Shown in pieces: positions 59,936 through 64,000 of a stretch of DNA of 64,000 bases. The stretch is from positions 930,001-994,000 of the forward strand of contig NC_030994.1 of assembly GCF_000149955.1 (NCBI RefSeq), given 5' to 3'. Source of the stretch: Fusarium oxysporum f. sp. lycopersici 4287 (Eukaryota > Ascomycota > Sordariomycetes > Hypocreales > Nectriaceae). Both the position numbers and the translations under genes were made by a program. The notes under the pieces were generated by a model that saw only the letters and a program-made list of their open reading frames with translations, made no database searches and was not told the DNA's origin. Position 1 is the first letter of the stretch, and every line of letters starts with the position of its first letter.

Positions 59936-59972
59936 TTTTTTTTTATTTTTTTTTTTTTTTTTTTTATTTTTT
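59936..59972 (+). repeat. Poly-T tract
   Basis: 37 bases of T interrupted by two single A residues, downstream of the 58.4 kb gene. It is likely a 3' UTR or slippage tract, with no transposon ends recognised. Confidence 0.9.
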
Positions 59973-61699
59973 AAAGGGGAGATCTTTTTCGTCGGGGAGT
60001 TGATTAAGGATCTGGGCGTTGAAGCGAACGGAAACTGACTCTTTGCTTGTATCAGTCACACACACACACATACTTACAACTGACTGACTGATTTCTTGGC
60101 AGTTATTTATAACTGCCTGATTTATTCGTTTACCTCGAGGATCGATAACCTTGTCTAAATAAGCATAAAACCCTTTCTTCTTCTTGTCTTAAACTCCTGT
60201 TTAACTCCGTAGCGGACCACCAGCATGGATATCCGCGAAACGGTGATATACCAACCCAGCTTCTATAATAGGGAAAACGTGAAGGGCTCGAGTCGCTCCA
60301 ATCATACGGGGCTTCGTTGTCAACAGAACGACCAGGTCCTTCTCTCTTAGACCCGGAATATCGTACCCGAAGCGGAGTATCGAAGCCCCTAGTTTATTAT
60401 TGCAAGTTTGATATCATCTGGGGAACCTCAGGACAAATCCTTCCCGTTCATGGATGTTCCCTGCGGCTGACGGCCTTTGTCGGTCTTGTTAATTGACGTC
60501 TTTTCGAGGTCCTCGTATTTGTTGTTTATGTGAGAACGTTAGTCTTTGTTAACCAGCCTTGGCTACGTCTTGGCAAGGCCAGCTCAGAGGGACACCGGTG
60601 ATCGTCCATTGAAGATGGGGTGCGTTGTTTTTTTATGTTCTCCTTTATGCTATGCTGGCAGGCTATCCATTAACCAGGCAGATGGACTTGGTGTGTAGGT
60701 AAATATAGGTCTACCTTGTTGTAGATCGAACGGCTGAGGCTTGGAGTTATCCATTTTTAGGTCCTCGGGCTACTAGTTAGGGAAACATTTGATGTGATGG
60801 AAGTTGCATATCAGTAATCTCTCAGCAAAAGAAAGCTGTGATGGCCCCATAAATGATTTGCAATAGATGCATGTTTGATGAGAAAGGGGGCTGACTCGGA
60901 GGTTTTGATGCCCGGCTTGGGGTTTTATTCTTCGCTGACTGTGACTATTACGGTTATTATTACTGACTGTTGTAGTTGCCTCTGTTTGCCTTGCTTTTTG
61001 GTAGAGTCTCAGTCTCCTGAAGATAAAGCATCCATTGTGGATATGGATGGATGAGTTCGGTTATCGACGCGAGACTAAGGTAAAATTGGGGGCCCTTTTT
61101 CTATGTTCGAGACCGTGAGAACAGACAGTGGACTCTTCGGATTGCACGGATATTGGAGTGAAGGAATAAGCTCTAGCTAATTGTGTCGAGTTGATGGGAT
61201 TTTACTTGGCAGTGATATTCGGCAATTTCTTCGGTTGAGGATATTGTATAGTATAGACTGTAGTGATGGTGTTGAGGTTTACATTGGCATACGTCAAGTG
61301 GCTTGTTGTTTGTTGCTATCTAATGCAGTGAGCATCCCGTCTGCAGGCAGAGTTCATACATCAGATAGTCGACCTAGTGAAGAGATGATTGAGAGAAACA
61401 AGGCTGCTCTTATCTTGGCGTCGTACGTGCAATTGCATCTTATCGAACCAATACCAATACCACAGCTCTGGTGAGAAAATAAGGCCTTGTCCATGTCTCT
61501 CCTCAGCTGTTGGGTTGGTGTGTAGCAAATGCTACCGTCCCCTATTCTGCGGTCAACCTATTGACAGGTCGGCGGCTACTCAAAGCGGACGCCCGATGGC
61601 CAAGACTTTTATCCCATTCGAGGGGTTATTCTCCGTTCCTGGTTTCACTTTTGGTTCTCGTGAGACAAGCCCTGTTCGGTAATCGCGAAGAGAGCCCAG

Positions 61700-61805
61700 A
61701 CTAAGGTTAAGGTTACGTTAACGTTGGCTATTTAATTTTTAACCTTAGTGAGCCTTTCCAGGGGGGTCACCCCCGGGCATGGTCTACCCGCCCTGAACCC
61801 CTGGA
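61700..61805. repeat. Adjacent inverted repeats, possible transposon relic
   Basis: ACTAAGGTTAA (61700-61710) pairs perfectly with TTAACCTTAGT (61739-61749). Immediately after it, TCCAGGGG (61757-61764) pairs with CCCCTGGA (61798-61805) around a GC-rich core. The sharp GC contrast and nested repeats suggest a truncated mobile element or a strongly structured site. Confidence 0.5.
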
Positions 61806-62662
61806 GCCTTCACTAAAACCTTGCTGGCTTTTATCGTCTGTCCAATAGTGGCTGAAACTCTTGTCTTGTGAGCACATGGCATATGCTGCTGTAAGACTCA
61901 CGAGGAAATAGATAATGCTTTTGTTACCTTTTTACTCGTCGGGTCGTGATACAAGAGTACCTGAGACATACAGTACAACTGTCCTGCACAAGAGATTGGC
62001 TCGAGGATCGTCCCGCATTAGATAGCGCAATACCAGGGACATGGGTATGATCTCGTATGAGGAGCCCTTGAACCACGAGATACGCTCCCATGAGGACAAG
62101 AAAGAGGAATATGGCGTAAGAATATCGACTCTCTCGTCACTTGGACCTTCATCCACAATTCAATCATAACCAATTTAAATGCAAGGTTCCGTCGTTGCCA
62201 AGATTCCCGAGTCTCCAGCTCTCTGCATACGATGAAACTCCAGGACCAGTCTCTGAACTCAAAACCCCTGCTGCAGTCTTTATCTGCACACTAAAGGACT
62301 AATACTGCACAAATAGGTACGCGCTATCAAGGGCCATAAGGGCCTCGTACGTCGACGGCAAGGTTGAGGGGAGGGATACCCATGCTCATAGCTGCCACAC
62401 CCATACCCGGCTCTGGGTGATTCAGCTCGGTACGATTTGCGCTGTGCAGTTTTCCCTAAAGTCCGCGAAAGAAATTCTGAAGGGGACGAGAAATAAGTAT
62501 ATATGAAAGAAGTTCCTCTGCAGTTCTAGACGGTCTCAGGTTCAACTCAACAGCCGCAGTTCATTCACTCGTTTCTTCGCCTCCATCTCTCTTTTGAAGC
62601 TATTCTAGTTTCAGTACTGTCGTTTACGTCCCATTACACTCTATATAATACCCTCTTCAAAA

Positions 62663-63597
62663 ATGCGTTTCTCTGTCCTCGCTACCTGCGCCGGCCTGCT
62701 GCAGCTTGCCGCTGCCGCTGTCCCTGTCGGCGTCGCCATCACCAAGTGCACTGTCGACAGAAACATCGCCCTCACTTTCGACGATGGTCCTTTCGCCTAC
62801 ACCAACGAGCTTCTCGACCAGCTCAAGAAATACGGCTACAAGGCTACCTTCTTCATGAACGGCGAGAACTGGGCCAACATCAACGACTACGCTGCTACCG
62901 TCAAGCGTGTCGTTGCTGAGGGTCACCAGCTCGGCTCTCACACGTATGTTTCATCATTGATATATGCTGTGTGACAGTTCGTATATGCTAACACTCACAC
63001 AGTTACAGCCATCCCGACCTTGCTACCATTAGCAACGCCAATGTCCGAACCCAGATGACTCGTCTGGAGGCTGAGTTCCTCAAGATCGTTGGAAAGTGGC
63101 CCACGTACATGCGACCCCCTTACTTCAGCTACAACGCCAACACCCTCTCCGTCATGAAGACTCTCGGATACCACGTCATCAATGCTGATGTCGACTCTCT
63201 TGACTGGGAGTACAACACCCCGGCTGAGACCAACACTGCTCTCAACCTCTTCAAGAAGGGTATCACCAACGGTGGATCCATTGCTCTCTTCCACGATGTC
63301 CACGAGAACACTGTCCGCAACCTCATCCCCAAGGTCCTTGACGCCGTCAAGCGCAGCACCCGCATTCGTGAGTATTCTATTTGATCATTATTCTTTGTCA
63401 CAACTAACCTTTTAATAGCTGTTACTGTTGGCCAGTGCCTTGGTGACCCCGCTGCCAACTGGTACAAGACCACCAAGCGTACCAAGCGTGACTTTGAGGA
63501 TGATGAGGAGGTTGAGGATGAGAAGACCGTTGATGAGCGCTCTCTGTCCGAGTACATTGAGCGATCTCGTTTCCGCCGTCACGCCCACCACGCTTAA
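62663..63597 (+). CDS. Secreted polysaccharide (chitin) deacetylase, CE4 family
   Basis: Three exons (62663-62943, 63003-63367, 63419-63597) give 274 residues. A signal peptide (about 1-18, rich in Leu/Ala) is followed by the NodB/CE4 domain. Motif 1 is TFDDGP (38-43), with catalytic Asp40 and metal Asp41. Motif 2 is HTYSHP (metal His93 and His97, formed by splicing). Motif 3 is RPPYF (from 131). Motif 4 is DVDSLDW (about 156-162). Motif 5 is LFHD (His191). The enzyme removes N-acetyl groups from chitin or related polymers at the cell wall. After the domain a tail has dibasic KRTKR and RR sites and an acidic run, without a chitin-binding module or GPI signal. Confidence 0.95.
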
Positions 63598-64000
63598 GCG
63601 CCTTTTGTCTACCGTTTCTTTGATGTGACTACGATTTATTGGATACATCATTGGAAAGAACTGCACTGCTCATATCTCATTTAATATCGCATATAGACAA
63701 TAGACATGTCTCTATAATATACGGCCTCACTATTAATTGTTCTTTCTTTTATCGTGATAACACCACAGACTGAAGTGAACGCCTCAAATAAAGGTCCATT
63801 TAAGCATATCTTGACGAGAGTTTAAAGTCTTACACGCGATAGGTCCACTCCCACTAACACCCTACCATTGTGGCATCCTTCGCGAGTCAGCAATGCAGAA
63901 GCTTGGACTTTTTGATGCTTATCTCTTGATTGCATCACGAGATCATCGCGATTACTGGCCAAGATGCAAGATACGAAAAACAATGCGCTGTCAGCCATTG
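63598..64000. other. Right-edge intergenic sequence
   Basis: About 400 bases after the deacetylase gene; no gene is recognised before the window ends. Confidence 0.45.

Larger units (their letters stand above)
59786..62662. other. 2.9 kb gene-poor gap
   Basis: No supported coding region. The gap holds a long T tract, a CA microsatellite at about 60056-60070 and an inverted-repeat relic near 61.7 kb. A TATATAAT element at about 62642-62649 lies only some 15 bases before the deacetylase ATG. Confidence 0.5.

Noticed and set aside
60056..60070. CA-rich microsatellite considered as telomere-like or regulatory repeat
   Set aside because: Too short and simple; ordinary microsatellite.

Overview
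The window looks like nuclear DNA from a filamentous ascomycete, most likely a Hypocreales fungus of the Fusarium type. The evidence is gene-dense spliced genes with short introns (mostly 45-60 nt, GTRAGT donors, CTAAC branch points, YAG acceptors), several Zn2Cys6 regulators, and fungal-specific families such as ERG28, a chitin-deacetylase-type CE4 enzyme and DUF4267/DUF3445 proteins. The genus is inferred from overall style; no marker gene proves it. All exon models were read by eye from splice motifs, reading frames and family conservation.

Left part (1-22 kb), accessory in character. A partial minus-strand gene runs off the left edge. Then come a small membrane protein (2.6 kb), a flavin-containing monooxygenase (4.0-5.6 kb), a Zn2Cys6 regulator (6.8-8.8 kb), a small cupin (9.0-9.3 kb) and a tail-to-tail pair of DUF3445 / HODM-alpha-like proteins (9.9-12.9 kb). 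These are followed by a DUF4267 membrane protein (14.3 kb), a shortened Zn2Cys6 regulator (15.4-16.7 kb) and a sarcosine/fructosyl-amino-acid oxidase family flavoenzyme ending in SRL (17.3-18.8 kb). FMO, HODM-like and SoxA-like enzymes all act on N-substituted amines in their families, so this stretch may be an amine N-oxidation/N-demethylation neighbourhood. That is inference.

Middle part (22-39 kb). This holds a small helical protein, a disordered EP-repeat protein, an Mpv17/PMP22 family protein, an intron-containing tRNA-Gly(GCC), a secreted SGNH esterase gene with an apparent one-base frameshift, and a Fic protein with an inhibitory-type motif. Next are a complete Zn2Cys6 regulator, an EXPERA-domain protein, a type I membrane glycoprotein and a SAM methyltransferase.

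Right part (39-64 kb), mostly conserved housekeeping genes: the Nup170/Nup155 nucleoporin, 3-ketoacyl-CoA reductase and ERG28 (head to head), GAL7 and ADA2. A compact group of four small single-pass membrane proteins with proline/PY-type motifs follows (51.0-54.3 kb). Then come an Ibp1/Cdc25-like rhodanese, an HD-domain 5'-nucleotidase-like protein, a disordered basic protein, a 2.9 kb gene-poor gap with repeat relics, and a secreted CE4 polysaccharide deacetylase.
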